From contig OY979717.1 in NCBI GenBank assembly GCA_963855995.1, positions 46,838,044-46,902,043 on the forward strand: 64,000 nucleotides of DNA, given 5' to 3'. The notes beneath the pieces were generated by a model. That model saw nothing but the letters and a program-made list of their open reading frames with translations, searched no databases and was not told where the DNA came from. This DNA comes from Muricea muricata. Its lineage: Eukaryota > Cnidaria > Anthozoa > Malacalcyonacea > Plexauridae. The translations under genes and the position numbers were made by a program. Of this stretch, positions 11,814-27,125 are shown in pieces (position 1 is the stretch's first letter; each line of letters begins with the position of its first letter).

Positions 11814-13588
11814 TTAACCAAGACCGTCAGCTAACTGCGGGCTAATCATAGACGCGTTACTTTGCTCATCTACAATGGCGTAAACTCTGAATTTCTTCTG
11901 CGGTCTGTCTGGATGGGACACGTCAAGCAGGGCGACCTTGCTACAGGAAACGTTTCTGTCGGCGTTGCAACCAATACTAATTCGTGCAGATGTTATTTCT
12001 TTGCTGCGGGCGTCGTTGTTCCCTTTCTCCTTGTGAAAAAGCGTTGGGTGACGTTCACTGCTACATTTCCCACATTTCACTTTCAATTTACATTGATTGG
12101 CAATGTGTCCTGCGACCAAGCATCGGAAACATAACTTTTCCTCTTTGATCCATTGCGTTTTCTCCTCCAGGGTTTTTTGAGCGAAAGAATTACACTCTGA
12201 AAACGTATGTCCGATGCATTTGTGGAAAGGACAGCGTTTTTCTTTAACTTCTTCATCTTCTGTTTTAGTTTCTCCCGCCAAGACCGTATGCAGAGGGTCC
12301 TCTGGTGGAATAAATGGTGGTAGAAAAGGCTTTCTCCGATCTCCTTTTCCTCGTTTCTCGAAGGCTGTAACGTTTGGATGGTTCTTGAGTAAGGACTGCT
12401 TCTCGATCATTGAAGCAAACATGGTAAAATCAGGATAAGCATCTTCGTTTTTCAGGGTGAATTCAACGACTTGCTTATCCCATTTGTTGCGAAGGGATTC
12501 TGCTAAGTTACAGAGGATTGGTCGAATGGCGTTTGGATAGTTGAGGCATGCTAAGCCAGGAAGTTGATTAACTTGCGAAACCACGTCCGAGCACAAGTCA
12601 GAAAATGCTTGGAGTTCCTTCTTATCGTATTCTCCAAATCTGGCTGATTCTCGGAGTCTTGTAAGAAATGCGTTCGTAATTACTGCAACGATGCACTTTT
12701 CCAAGGGTGGAACATAGTAGTAGCGTTGCCGGAAAATATATCTGGGTGACATTTCGGCAAGCTCAACTTTGCCAGACTTGCAGTTAGCTTCTCGTTAGTC
12801 GTAGCTATCGCTCCCATACATTGTTGGACTACGCGGCTAGGTTCTTGTGTTTCATATATATGGTGTCTTTCTGATGGGCGTCCGGTGGGATGGAATAAAG
12901 TCTTATTGCACTCATCATCAGCTTCTCGCTTAAACTTTCTTATCACTTCACCTTGAAACGGAGGTTGACTTTCTACCCAAGCGTTAGTACGTTCCGAAGG
13001 TTCTACGATAGCTTCCCGACTTGATTTCCCGGAATAGGAAATGTCTTCCTCCTAGATAATGGATCTTTCAATGGCTTCGAGCTTTGCCTGAGCTACTGTT
13101 TCCAATTTCCGGGCTCCGAGAACTGCTATATCGTGTTCATGTCGGGCTTGTGCTGCAAATCTCTCTAGCGCCTCTTGGGATTCTTGTTGTTTCCGCTCTT
13201 TCTCCATTTGAGCAATTAATCTGTCGTACTCCGCTTCCTCTTTCGCGGCAGCTGCTTCCGCCATTGCTATTCTTCTTTCTAAATGAAGTGATGAACGTGT
13301 AGATCCAGTTTTCGCCGAAGTTCTCAATTTTCTGGACCTTACGGAGGACGTGTTCGCGACTCTGCTTTTATTATTGTCAAGTTTCTTTGCTGCCTCTTGC
13401 GCAACGAACTCAGCTGCGTGCAGGAAACTTTCGAACGCTTTCCTGACAGTTGGCTCCACGTCGGTTGCTTCACCCCACTTGTCCTGTGCAAAGAGTACTT
13501 CAAGACTTTCGACGGAATTTACGAACATTCGTCTCTTCTTTTCGAGCGAGTCTAGGGCTTCCTTTAGCGCTGAATTCTCCTCTATCAC
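11814..13588 (-). pseudogene. BEL/Pao gag and protease start
   Basis: The N-terminal block (13588-13052) is a charged coiled coil rich in E, K and A. The middle block (12752-11814) has a DUF1759-like capsid segment, zinc-knuckle cysteines (CPFHKCIGHTFSEC; CFRCLVAGHIANQCKLKVKC) and the protease start IVDEQSNASMISPQLA. A frameshift near 12700 and a gap around 12950-13050 separate the blocks. Confidence 0.85.
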
Positions 13589-13828
13589 TTTGTATACCAG
13601 GTTAATTGTAACTTGTAATGCTTTCGTTTGTTTGTTAAATGTTTTTTCTGGTTTATAAGCGTGTTCTGGAAACCTTTATGCGTAAACGTTCTCGTACGCT
13701 TTTCTCCATGTTCGGAAACGACTGGGCTGGGTAGGCTGTTTCCAACATATTCCGCCATTTTGTAAGTCCACGACGTCGTAGGATTTGACCAGTAACACTC
13801 TCCGAATAAACCAGATTTTTCACTGTTG

Positions 13829-14150
<322 letters not shown>

Positions 14151-14183
14151 TTCAAAATTTAACAACTAAATCGTTACACTGTG

Positions 14184-14205
14184 TTTCATGCTAGGCAATC
14201 ATCAG
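14184..14205 (-). ncRNA. Hammerhead-like motif, Penelope-like element 3
   Basis: On the minus strand CTGATGA (14205-14199), a short TGC/GCA stem with loop, then GAAAC. Stem II is only 3 bp. It sits at the same place relative to the 3' end as in the other two elements. Confidence 0.4.
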
Positions 14206-14484
14206 ACAACTGGTTACATTCCATTATACCTCCATTTTTTATAGTCTACATTGTGGCGACTGTCATTAAAAACTATTGTTTGCAAATTGTTTCCTAATTG
14301 CTTCTCAATTGTCCGGTGGAATTTCTTTGACGTTGGAAAGGATGATGACATGTGATGACATGTTGAAAGAATTTTTGTTGTGAAAGATAATGTAGAATTT
14401 CTCTGTAAGGCAGAGGTTGCAAGTTTTTGAACCGTTCCTATGGGTTGAAGCTTTGTCTAAAATTGATCATTCGATGTTTACATC

Positions 14485-14672
14485 CAGGGCCGTGGCTAGA
14501 GCGTTAATTGGGGGAGGGGGGGGTGTATATTCATATATTCGTGTTATGCCCCTACTAATTTCTTTTGAAATTAACCCTAATGACAACTGATTTCAAAAGA
14601 AATTAGTTGGTCATAACACGAATATATGAATATACACCCCCCCCCCCAATTAACGCTCTAGCCACGGCCCTG
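14485..14672. mobile_element. 188-bp hAT-type fold-back MITE with 8-bp TSD
   Basis: Starts CAGGGCCGTGGCTAGAGCG and ends with its exact inverse; inverted arms continue about 65 bp on each side. It is flanked by perfect 8-bp duplications TTTACATC (14477-14484, 14673-14680). Eight-base duplications and CAGGG ends are hAT hallmarks. It splits the Penelope-like GIY-YIG region and is therefore younger. Confidence 0.93.
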
Positions 14673-14876
14673 TTTACATCTTCTATATTTCTGTCCCTCA
14701 AGTCCCAGATATAGTTTGAAAGCTCCGTTGCGTTCGCTTTTTTACGGCAGCGTAGTGAGTTTCTGTACTTGTAGAGCCTGTCCTTAAACGACCTTTTCGT
14801 GAGCCAATGTAGTTTTTCTCCTCGTTGTTCTTGTTGTTGCTAACTTTAGCCGTGTATATTACGTTCTCTGTTAGGC

Positions 14877-15355
14877 ATTCGCCTTTCAGTCTGGTTGAAA
14901 GTTAGTTTGTTTGCTGACAACGATTCACTGACATTGAGAAGCTCTTCATTGAAATACAAATTAATATCGTTAATATTGTTACTTGAGTAAGTCATGTGAG
15001 TGTCGTCAGCAAACATTCGTGCACGAGAATGCGACAAGCAATTGGGAAGGTCATTTATATGTATTAGGAATAAAAGTGGACCCAGTATAGTTCCCTGAGG
15101 AACTCCACAATGCATTAATCGATAATTAGAAAAAAGATGCCCATTGACATAGCATCTCTGTTTTCGATCGTTTAAATAAGATCGAAACCAATTTCCAGCA
15201 ATCCCATGAACTCCATATAGTTTTAGTTTGCCTAACAGTATCTCGTGATCTACGGTGTCAAAAGCTTTTTTGAGGTCTAAAAACATAACTGCATCAACTT
15301 TTCCGGAATCGATGTTAAGGAAAGATGATGGGCATATTTGTTTTTGCAGGTACAT
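14877..15355 (-). pseudogene. Non-LTR retrotransposon RT fragment (CR1/Jockey-like)
   Basis: RT motifs in order: FLDLKKAFDTVDHEIL (motif A), CGVPQGTILGPLLFLIHIND (B), MFADDTHMTY (C). About 160 residues remain. The 3' end is fused to Penelope-like sequence at about 14877. The 5' end meets a 94-bp tandem repeat at 15361. Confidence 0.92.
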
Positions 15356-15360
15356 AAAGG

Positions 15361-15732
15361 AAATTAAAATTCGGTATCTTGCACAAACATGTCAGTTATC
15401 TCTTCCGTTAGCGTAAAAATATAAGTAATGATACTTGAACTGGTTAATGTTTGAGAAATTAAAGTCGGTGTCTTGTACAAATATGTCAGTTATCTCTTCC
15501 GTTAGCGTCAAAATAAAAGTGATAATACTTGAACTGGTCAATGTTTGAGAAATTAAAATCGGTATCTTGTACAAATATGTCAGTTATCTCTTCCGTTAGC
15601 GTCACAGTATAAGAAATGATACTTGAACTGGTCAATGTTTGAGAAATTAATTTGGTATCTTGCACAAACATGTCAGTTATCTCTTCCGTTAGCGTCACAG
15701 TATAAGTAACGACACTTGAACTAGTAAATACT
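15361..15732. repeat. 94-bp minisatellite, about four units
   Basis: Units start at 15361, 15456, 15550 and 15644, each with GTCAGTTATCTCTTCCGTTA and ACTTGAACTGGT. The period of 94-95 bp is not a multiple of three. Minus-strand frames with repeated TLTEEITD are artefacts. Confidence 0.95.
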
Positions 15733-15840
15733 GTTTTGTTAACGTTTTATTTTTTAAAATATACAAATATTGCAGCTCCACACCTGTTTGTGTTGAGCAC
15801 TATCGTTCAAGATTTGTTGGACCGAAAAATCAACACTATA

Positions 15841-16285
<445 letters not shown>

Positions 16286-16299
16286 GCATATTTTTATGA

Positions 16300-17702
<1,403 letters not shown>

Positions 17703-17923
17703 CCTTCCATGTGAACTGATCATGCATCAGAGATCATGCATGATATTTTACAATTGATTTCTAGGTTGCATGCATTGGTTGCACTTTTCCTACATGTAGT
17801 CCACGTTATACAATACGAGCGTGTATTTAAACGATGCTTGACTGCTTGTTAGTTATATTTCCTGATGTGAAGCCTACTTGGCAATACCGGATGAGATGGC
17901 GTAGGAGATCTCGGCTCAAAAAA

Positions 17924-19255
<1,332 letters not shown>

Positions 19256-19393
19256 CCCAAAAAATAACTCCAGAACGCCATTACGCCAGCCACTTAAAGA
19301 AGTTTGATGGTACTTGAGAGACTGTTGACAATTTTGTTGGCACCATACCAATTCAGGCAAACTTCTTGAAGTTCATGCAAGGTTGAGCTGCAC

Positions 19394-19400
19394 TATAAAT
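19394..19400 (+). promoter_or_regulatory. TATA-like box upstream of chitinase
   Basis: TATAAAT lies 58 bp before the first ATG (19452), a plausible core promoter distance for a short 5' UTR. Inferred from position only. Confidence 0.35.
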
Positions 19401-19451
19401 TGAGTGAAACTAAAGTACGGTTTTCAGTTGTTTGTTATTTATATCGTAAAC

Positions 19452-22400
19452 ATGATGATACCTGATATCAAAATGTTGGACATCTATTTTTTCTTGTTTG
19501 CGTGCATGTCCTTAGCAAGTGCTAGGCAATATGCTCGTGTGTGTTACTACACAAACTGGTCTCAGTACAGAATTCAACCTATGAGTTATAAAATAGAAGA
19601 CGTCGATCCTTCTCTGTGCACTCACATTATCTTTGCATTCGCTCAGATTAATGGGGCAGACCACACCTTGCAAAAGATCGAGTGGAACGACATAGAGGCG
19701 TACGGACAATTATCTCAAATGAAAAAGGTAAATTTATTGATATATTCGTTTACTGTATTTCTTTCAAACAATTTCAAACCGACATATTCAATTCACAAAA
19801 ATTTAAAGTAAGGGTATATATAAATTAACACGACAATAACTGGGGCACGCGATTACCAATACTGTTTCAATTACTTGACAATTGAGTTGCAATTGAAAAT
19901 ATATGTATTGTTATGAAACATGTATTTTGTCCCTCTATATGTTGCTATAAGAGATCGTTTAATATCTATTGTTCCGTTCAAATTCATTTGTAAATGTCAA
20001 CTAAAACCAACAAGTGAAAGCAGGTGTTATTTTTTACAGCTAATGTAATATCAACATCCGAAATGTAAGATTAATTAATCTTTTCAATCTTTATGTCATC
20101 CAAGGTAGAAAAATCTTTGTATCTTAGCATTTGAGTCAGTCTTGGCAAGGGATTGTTTGGAACACCAGCTTCTCTGTTCCAACTCATTTAACTGCCTGTG
20201 CGTGCAATGTGCTGCTATGATTGAATAAAGTGTGATAAACTATAAAGTGTATCGTGTGTTTGTGTCGTAACGTTGCATTGGCAATCAGTATAAAAAGATT
20301 CTGTTTGGTTGCGAGGCCCTCGCGCTGCATATAAATTAATCTTGAATAAAGACTTTGTAACAATATATGTAACATTGCTTATACTTAGTAGCAACACGTT
20401 GGTGGACTGATGAGACTTGTTTTTGTTGGATTTATATGACATATGACATAGTGCTGTGCAAAAACTATGGGCACATTTTAAGAAAAGTGTTTCTATGCTG
20501 TCGAGGTTCTCCCCATTTCTTCGATAGATGACATAGACCTTATGCATAAATTGTGACTGGGACCGTGCATCCTAAGAAAAGTGAATTTACGCACTGTTAT
20601 TGGTCACTCCTCGCAAACAGCGACCAATAACAAAGCATAAATTCTATACTAACTTGATAACAAGTAGCTAAGTTAAGGGTTGTAGAAGATTGATCAATAT
20701 ATTCAACATTTTTGTCTCTTGCATTTCAGCAAAACCCACATCTTAAAACCTTGCTAGCAGTTGGTGGCTGGAATCATGAAAATGAGCCAACTTCAAAATT
20801 CTCTGCTATGGTTAATACGCCTAAGAATCGTAAGAGTTTTATCGATTCATCAATCTTGTTCCTTCGTGAACATGACTTTGACGGTCTTGACCTGGACTGG
20901 GAGTATCCTGGCGGTCGAGGGAATTCTCCACCTGAAGATAAGCGACGATACACTCTCCTTTGCCAAGAGCTCCTGGGTGCATACAAAAAGGAAGCCTTAC
21001 AGTCTGGTAAAGAGCGCTTATTGATCACAGCTGCAGTTCCTGCTGGAAAACCCTCTATCGATGCAGGTTATGAAGTCAAGGAAATCGCACAGTCTCTAGA
21101 TTGGATCAATCTGATGGCGTATGACTTACATACCTGTAGTTCATGGGAAACAACAACAGGGCACCATACGGCGATCCTCGGTGACGATACACTGACAGTA
21201 ACGTAAGGAATATGAGAGTAATAAGAGAGATTTTCTGTTCTAGTCATCATTGTGGCGACCTACGCCATATCGCTATTTTTTGATAACTATATGTTGTATG
21301 TTGAATGCAGGAAAGTTTGAGTCCCGGCTCCATTACTGTATTACTTAAAAAAAGTGTTTGCTGTTACTTAAAAGAAGTGTTTGTTGACTTGATCTTCCTA
21401 TTTAGCTAATCATATTAATCAGATGTGGGTTGTCTTTGTATGGTGATAAGCAGATAACCTGCTGCATTGATCGAAAAAGAATATGATATACCTAGACTTT
21501 ACCAGTCCAGCAGCACCTTTCGAAGTTAGCTACTTTAGAGCGATCTTGAACTCGACTCAATTTTGGTTGACCACATTGGACTCAGTACGACTTTAATCTC
21601 AGGTCTAGTGTGAACGTCGTCTAAATCAGAAAGGGCAGTTTGCAATTAACGAAGTTCTACTGAAATTAAATGTTTGAATAAGACAGACAGATAGCGTGAC
21701 TCCACAACCAAACTTACGAACAATTCTTGTAACTTATATCAATGAAAGTGGGCGATGCTCCAAGTTTTTACATCATTGTGAACTTTTTAAAATTTAAAAT
21801 AGGAATGTATCATTATCTTTAATGTTACAGGTTTGCCGTGGATTACTGGATAGAACTAGGCATGCCTCCCGAAAAAATTGCTCTTGGCATGGCAAGCTAT
21901 GGTCGTTCGTTTACACTTTCCGACCCCAACAATTATGGTCTAAATGCTCCATGCAGTGGATTACCACAAGCGGGTCCTTACACCGGAGAAGAGGGATTTT
22001 TAGCGTACTACGAGATTTGTACCAAGCAGTTGACCATCGTTGAGGAAAACGAAGCCGGTGCACCTTACGGATATTCCGGTGATTTATGGGTTGGTTTTGA
22101 TACGCCAAAAAGTTTGGAGTCCAGTAAATCGAAATTGGTAAAGGAAAAAGGTACATTAGTGTGTTTGGACCTGGTCTGTTGATTGGAAACGACGCATTTT
22201 TATTAACTTGTAGTCTTTGATCTGGTTGCATGTCTGTTAGCAATCATTGAATACGGATCATCAACACGATGTCAACCATTATCCTCGGACTTTGTTGATA
22301 ATAGCAAACGTCGGAGTTGATTCTTCAATTCATGGGACTCATTCCACAATTGTTAATTAGTACTTATTCGATGTCTATTTTTAACACCTGATATCGTGAC

Positions 22401-22803
22401 AAAAATCTATGACATTGATGAGAACAACAAAAATAATTATCTCACACAAGAGAAAAAAATGAACAGACTACTGTAATGTAGATAATAGCCAGCCGAAAAC
22501 AACATTTATAGTCTCTCAAAATGTTCACAATTTTTAACATAATTGTTTTGAATATTTCGCTTACACACGTACACAGGTGCGAAATTAATCAATATACCAG
22601 TGTATAAGATCTGCTCATAATCATAATATACACAGGCTGTTGCTGTTTTGTCTTTTTCCATAGGCCTTCGTGGAGCCATGTTCTGGTCACTTGATTCGGA
22701 CGACTTTCGCGGTAGTGAATGCGGTAAAGGAAAATATCCACTCTTTAAAGCTGTTTATCGTGCTCTAGAAGGAGAAGTGCCCAAAGAAAAAGAAGACCTG
22801 TGA
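19452..22803 (+). CDS. GH18 chitinase, secreted, four exons
   Basis: Hydrolyses beta-1,4 links of chitin; likely secreted for digestion, cuticle/theca turnover or defence. Exons: 19452-19727, 20730-21202, 21831-22150, 22664-22803, all with GT donors and AG acceptors and a continuous frame (402 residues). A signal peptide precedes RQYARVCYYTNW. The barrel strand LLAVGGW and the catalytic motif DGLDLDWEYPGG (D143, D146, D148, catalytic E150) are intact, as are LDWINLMAYDLH, MASYGRSFTL and GAMFWSLDSDDF. The protein ends about 20 residues after the barrel, with no chitin-binding module or linker. ATGs at 19452, 19455 and 19473 all precede the leader; 19473 gives the most typical signal peptide. 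Polyadenylation signals AATAAA at 22943 and 22950. Intron 2 carries a ~340-bp repeat also found downstream. Confidence 0.93.
21352..21695 (+). repeat. Direct repeat copy 1, in chitinase intron 2
   Basis: About 340 bp, roughly 90% identical by eye to 23387-23735 in the same orientation (shared AATCAGATGTGGGTTG, GATAAGCAGATAACCTGCTG). No TIRs or coding sequence seen. Confidence 0.85.
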
Positions 22804-22942
22804 TCATTTAGTTTTAGCACAATGAATTTAGTTCGTAAATATCTATCCATATATTGTGCTACAGTTAAAAAATCAAATAGTACGATGTAACTTGTCCTAA
22901 ATAATGTTTCTTTGTCAGAGATGTAGCAGTATACATTTGGCT

Positions 22943-22955
22943 AATAAAGAATAAA
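22943..22955 (+). terminator. Chitinase polyadenylation signals
   Basis: Two AATAAA hexamers, 140-152 bp after the stop codon. Confidence 0.55.
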
Positions 22956-23386
22956 CGTGATTTTTTAGTCAATTCATCGTTGGCATTCAGTCAAACCTTT
23001 TCTTTTCATTTCTTTTCATTCCTCAACCTTCATAGGATAGGTTTCCAGTTCGTCTCTTCATGGTTTCTTTTGTCTGCACCCATGCCCCTCACAGCTGACT
23101 AAATGCGTGAATTCCAGGGCGTACCGAGACCACTTTGTTTGGGATAGCTTGACATTTTGGGTGGATTGCCGGAAAATCAAAACGTAGGTCTGCTAAAAAT
23201 GTTGTTAAAAGTACCTTCTGCCATTTTGTATTTTGCACTAATTAACGTCGATAATAGACATGTTTAACACCTAAACATAAAAATTAACTTGTCGGTTTCA
23301 AAGTGAACAATAGTGTCAGACAGAATTGTTCAGGCCTGTTGTCTGTAGACTTGCATGTAGAACTGTATTAACTCAATAAATGCTTG

Positions 23387-23735
23387 ATCTGTTACTTAAA
23401 TGAAGTGTTTGACTTTTCACTTGACCTTCCTATTTAGCAAATCAGATTAATCAGATGTGGGTTGCCTTTGTATGACGATAAGCAGATAACCTGCTGTATT
23501 GATCGAAAAAGAATATATGCATGCCTAGACTTTGCCAGTCCGGCAGCACCTTTCGAGTTTAGCTAATTTAGAGCGATCTCGAACTGGACTCAATTTTGGT
23601 TGACCACACCTGACTCAGTACGACTTTAATCTCAGGTCTGGTGTGAACGTCGTCTAAATCAGAAAAGACAGTTTGCAATCAACGAAGTTCAAATGAAATT
23701 AAATGTTTGAATGAGACTGACAGATAGCGTAATTC
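23387..23735 (+). repeat. Direct repeat copy 2, downstream of chitinase
   Basis: Partner of 21352-21695. The two could mediate unequal exchange removing exons 3 and 4. Copies of a dispersed repeat or a local duplication are both possible. Confidence 0.85.
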
Positions 23736-24690
23736 AGACATGCATGTAGAACTGCATTAACTCAATAAGTGTTTGCCTTTAATTTTTTTGGCAATTTTAA
23801 AATCGACTAACAACTAGTTACAACTCATTTTCCCACGAATAAGCAAATCAGCTTTGTCGTCTGCCTGACAGTCTACTTACATGCACTTGTGACAACATTT
23901 TTATTACACCCATGCTTCGCCTTTCCAAGGCAAGCCAGAAATTGTTACGCTCTCACCAATTTCAGCTGGCCTTACTTGGGCAAATGCTTTTGCATGAATT
24001 GACATCATCAACTTTATAACAAGTTCTCAATGACATAATATAGTAGTTGAAAAAGATGGTTTTAAATCAAAAGAGGCCACATTTACCTAATTTCAAGTGA
24101 TCAGTGCGAAGATTCCGGATCCGAGTTTATCGGATAAAGAATTCGAAAGATCTTCGATAGGTGGATTTCTTGCATTTTAGAATAACATATTTGGTTATTT
24201 GGTTAAATTACAGACTATCTAGTCTGTTTGGACACACGGATAGTTGCAACAGGAGTAACATTGCTGTGTACAAGACAATGGGTTGTTTCATAAAACAAGA
24301 CCACGTCCTGGTATTTTTCATGATCATAGAGTTTTTATGGACTGATTTATTGTTTGAAAACGGTAATTGTCGTGAACTCACGATGAATATAGTTCAGTTG
24401 ATGTATGGTCCAGTCCATGTATATACAGTTAAGTTGATATACTCAGTTGAATGACGTAATCGCGCTCGCCCTTTTGGGGGAGTATGTGAGAACACAGCAC
24501 GGAACACAACACTCGAACTCGTTTACAGTAACTACGTTAGTATATTGATGTTATAGATTTTTCTTTGAAATAAACAATATAATTATAGACAGTTCCTCCT
24601 ATATTTACTTCGAACACGCTATTCTACACATTGATGCAACCTATATCTCTTCAAATACAGTATATTTTTATTGTATAAAAATACGGTATA
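23736..24690. other. Intergenic, no confident gene
   Basis: A 97-codon open frame at 24161-24454 has no recognisable motif. Otherwise AT-rich with no repeats noticed. Confidence 0.4.
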
Positions 24691-24699
24691 TATTTATTG

Positions 24700-25990
24700 T
24701 ATTTATTGTATAAAGCAATAACATCACGCGAGGATTGTGATTTCCTACAAGAAGCATTGTCATACGCTGACGGTAGGAGTAAGCAATCTAACATTGATTT
24801 CAACGCCTCTAAGTGTTAAATTCTGACAAAATTTCGCCGAAAAAGCGCGATTGAAGCAAAGTGCTACCTTTGTTCAACTGAATTGATGCAAGTGGACAGT
24901 GAGGTTTACCTTGGAGTTACCGTGACAAGGAATCTATCTTGGAAACAACATATTATCAAAATTGGGTCCAAGGCAAATAAAATGCTGGGACTTTTACGAA
25001 GAACGTGCCCCTTGTTAACGAACCGCGATGCTTGAAGAACGTTATGCATATCATTGGTGAAATCCCAACTGTGCTATGCTACAGAAGTCTGGTTACCATC
25101 TCTATCCACCTACAAAACCAACCTAGAGAGAATTCAAAGGCGGGCCACACGATGGATCCTCCGAGTAAAAATGGGTGACATCTCCTACAAAGATCGTTTG
25201 TTGGCTCTTAATCTTCTGCCGCTGGCTTACGACAAAGAAATCAAGGATTTGACATTCTTTTTTAAAGCCTTGCACGGTCAGTATGATTTAAATGTTTTTG
25301 ATTATGTGTCGTCCGTAAGCCATGCTCGTACCCGTAATTGTGTAAACCCTAGTCTAATGCTTAAAGTACCTTCTTGTAAAACAAGTACATTCCAGTCATT
25401 TTTCTTTAATCGTATTGTTCCCCTTTGGAACTTAGTATGTAGAACTGTTCAACTTTCAAACGTACGTAGCCTAGATCCTTTAACTGTTCAACTTTCTGAC
25501 TTACGTAGCCTAGAGACCTTTAGATCATTCTTATCACGGACATATTTAGATTTACTTATTTCCTGTTACGACGAAGACTTGACCTGTACATGGTCATTAT
25601 ATTGAACTTGTTCATGTCATAGAGTAACACGAGAGGTAAACATATGCTAATGCTTGATCATAAATGACCCAAAATACATCATTTAGGTTACTAGAGTTCA
25701 CACTCATATCATGGATAGTAAATAAATTATTTATTATCGATATCCATGCTATATCAGGCAATCATACCTTTATTTTCGATTTGATATTCATGAGATTTTC
25801 AAATCAAACTGATTCTCAAACTGGTAGCATATGCTTATTTACGATTGTATAGTTACGTATATTTCATTCTATGTACTGTCTGTCGAAGTTTAATTTCGGG
25901 AGAAGTGCCTCGCATGGGACCTCAAGTCTCGTTCGCACTCCTAACGTTTGGACATCGTCCAATAAAATATTTATAAATAAATAAAAAAAT
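24700..25990 (+). pseudogene. Jockey/CR1-like non-LTR element, ORF2 C-terminus and 3' end
   Basis: The RT thumb/C-terminal region has EVYLGVTVTRNLSWKQHI, KANKMLGLLRRTCPLLT, SLVKSQLCYATEVW and LERIQRRATRWIL, with stops near 24820 and 25035. The frame runs open from 25054 to 25605. The 3' UTR ends in AATAAAATATTTATAAATAA (about 25961-25985), a typical A-rich tail. 5'-truncated. Confidence 0.9.
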
Positions 25991-26599
25991 ACCGTTGCTC
26001 AGGCATGTAAACCCCCAAAGTTGAATCTTCCTGTATTTTTGGGAAACCTGTTGGACTGGTAGTCCTTTTGGGACTCCTTTGAAGCTGCAGTCCACAGCAA
26101 CCCCACATTAAATGTGACTCAAAAGTTCAACTACTTGAAGGCACAACTCAAAAATGAAGCTCTATACTCAACCACTGGTTTTCAACTTACGAACAATAAC
26201 TATGAGCAAGCAGTCACTCTCCTTAAGAATGGATTTGGCCAACCCCATAAGGTTATTAACGATCACATGCAAGCATTTGTAGATATGAAGAACCCTAACA
26301 GACAGTTAGAAAACCTGCAGAAGTTTTACGATACATTAGAAACACATTTGCGGTCGCACTCTTGTGAAAAGGCACAGGAGTCATACGGTGACCTCTTGAT
26401 GCTAATAATTCCCGGAAAACTCCCACACGATGTACGAAAGAACCTAGCACGCGATCATCCAACACCGATATATTGGACCACAAACGAACTACGAGACGCT
26501 CTACAGAAAGAATTACGGTTTTAGAGGCAGGAAAGTTTGTCAACCCCACGTCAATTCAAAGCAAGGACATTAAATCATCCATTACATCATCCGTTTACG

Positions 26600-26816
26600 C
26601 AGTTGTGGATCTAGCGTAAGTCAAAATAAATTACCACAGCTCATTCTAGGATATATTTACATTTTAAAATTCCTTCAAAGCAACTTCATTGGTTAGATTT
26701 TATTCTTTTGAAATTCATAACCTACATATGACATTGTTATAAAGTTATTTTGAATTTAAAATTGAGCTGCTATAATTTATTTTGACTTACCCTGGATCCG
26801 CCACTGCGTTTACACC
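26600..26816 (+). mobile_element. hAT-type MITE, copy 1
   Basis: Starts CAGTTGTGGATCTAG and ends CTGGATCCGCCACTG. Flanks CGTTTACG (26592-26599) and CGTTTACA (26817-26824) form an 8-bp TSD with one mismatch. Same family as 26923-27125 and 43728-43923. Confidence 0.9.
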
Positions 26817-26922
26817 GGTATTCCTGATAATCCCTCATCATCCTATTACACCAGTCCCATAGCCAAGGTACCTCCATCATGTGTCTACTCCCAAAAGTTA
26901 CACTCATCTAAAAACTGCGCTG

Positions 26923-27125
26923 CAGTGGCGGATCCAGGGTAAGTCAAAATAAATTATAGCAGTTCAAGTCTAAATTCAAAATAACTTTATAACAATGTAA
27001 TAGGTTATGAATTTCAAAAGAATGAAATCTAACCAATGAAGTTGCTTTGAAGGTATTTTAAAATGTAAATATATCCTAGAATGAGCTGTGGTAACTTATT
27101 TTGACGTACGCTAGATCCGCCACCG
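26923..27125 (-). mobile_element. hAT-type MITE, copy 2 (inverted)
   Basis: Starts CAGTGGCGGATCCAG. Exact 8-bp duplication CTGCGCTG at 26915-26922 and 27126-27133. Opposite orientation to copy 1, 106 bp away. Confidence 0.93.

Larger units (their letters stand above)
14151..14880 (-). pseudogene. Penelope-like element 3 (GIY-YIG 3' portion)
   Basis: On the minus strand from 14880: CLTENVIYTAKV and NYIGSRKG (GIY-YIG start), then frame-shifted ATELSNYIWDLRD. After the MITE comes KTCNLCLTEKFYII (about 14425-14385), the cysteine motif found after the endonuclease domain in this clade. RT is absent: the fragment is fused at about 14877 to a non-LTR RT. A hammerhead-like core (14184-14205) lies near its 3' end, beside a (TA)n tract. 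Confidence 0.78.

Noticed and set aside
15392..15698. Repeated TLTEEITDIFVQDTDF protein
   Set aside because: The 94-bp repeat period is not a multiple of three, so it cannot be a maintained repeat protein.
19404..19451. Upstream start for the chitinase
   Set aside because: It adds residues before the leader that spoil the signal peptide; later ATGs fit better.
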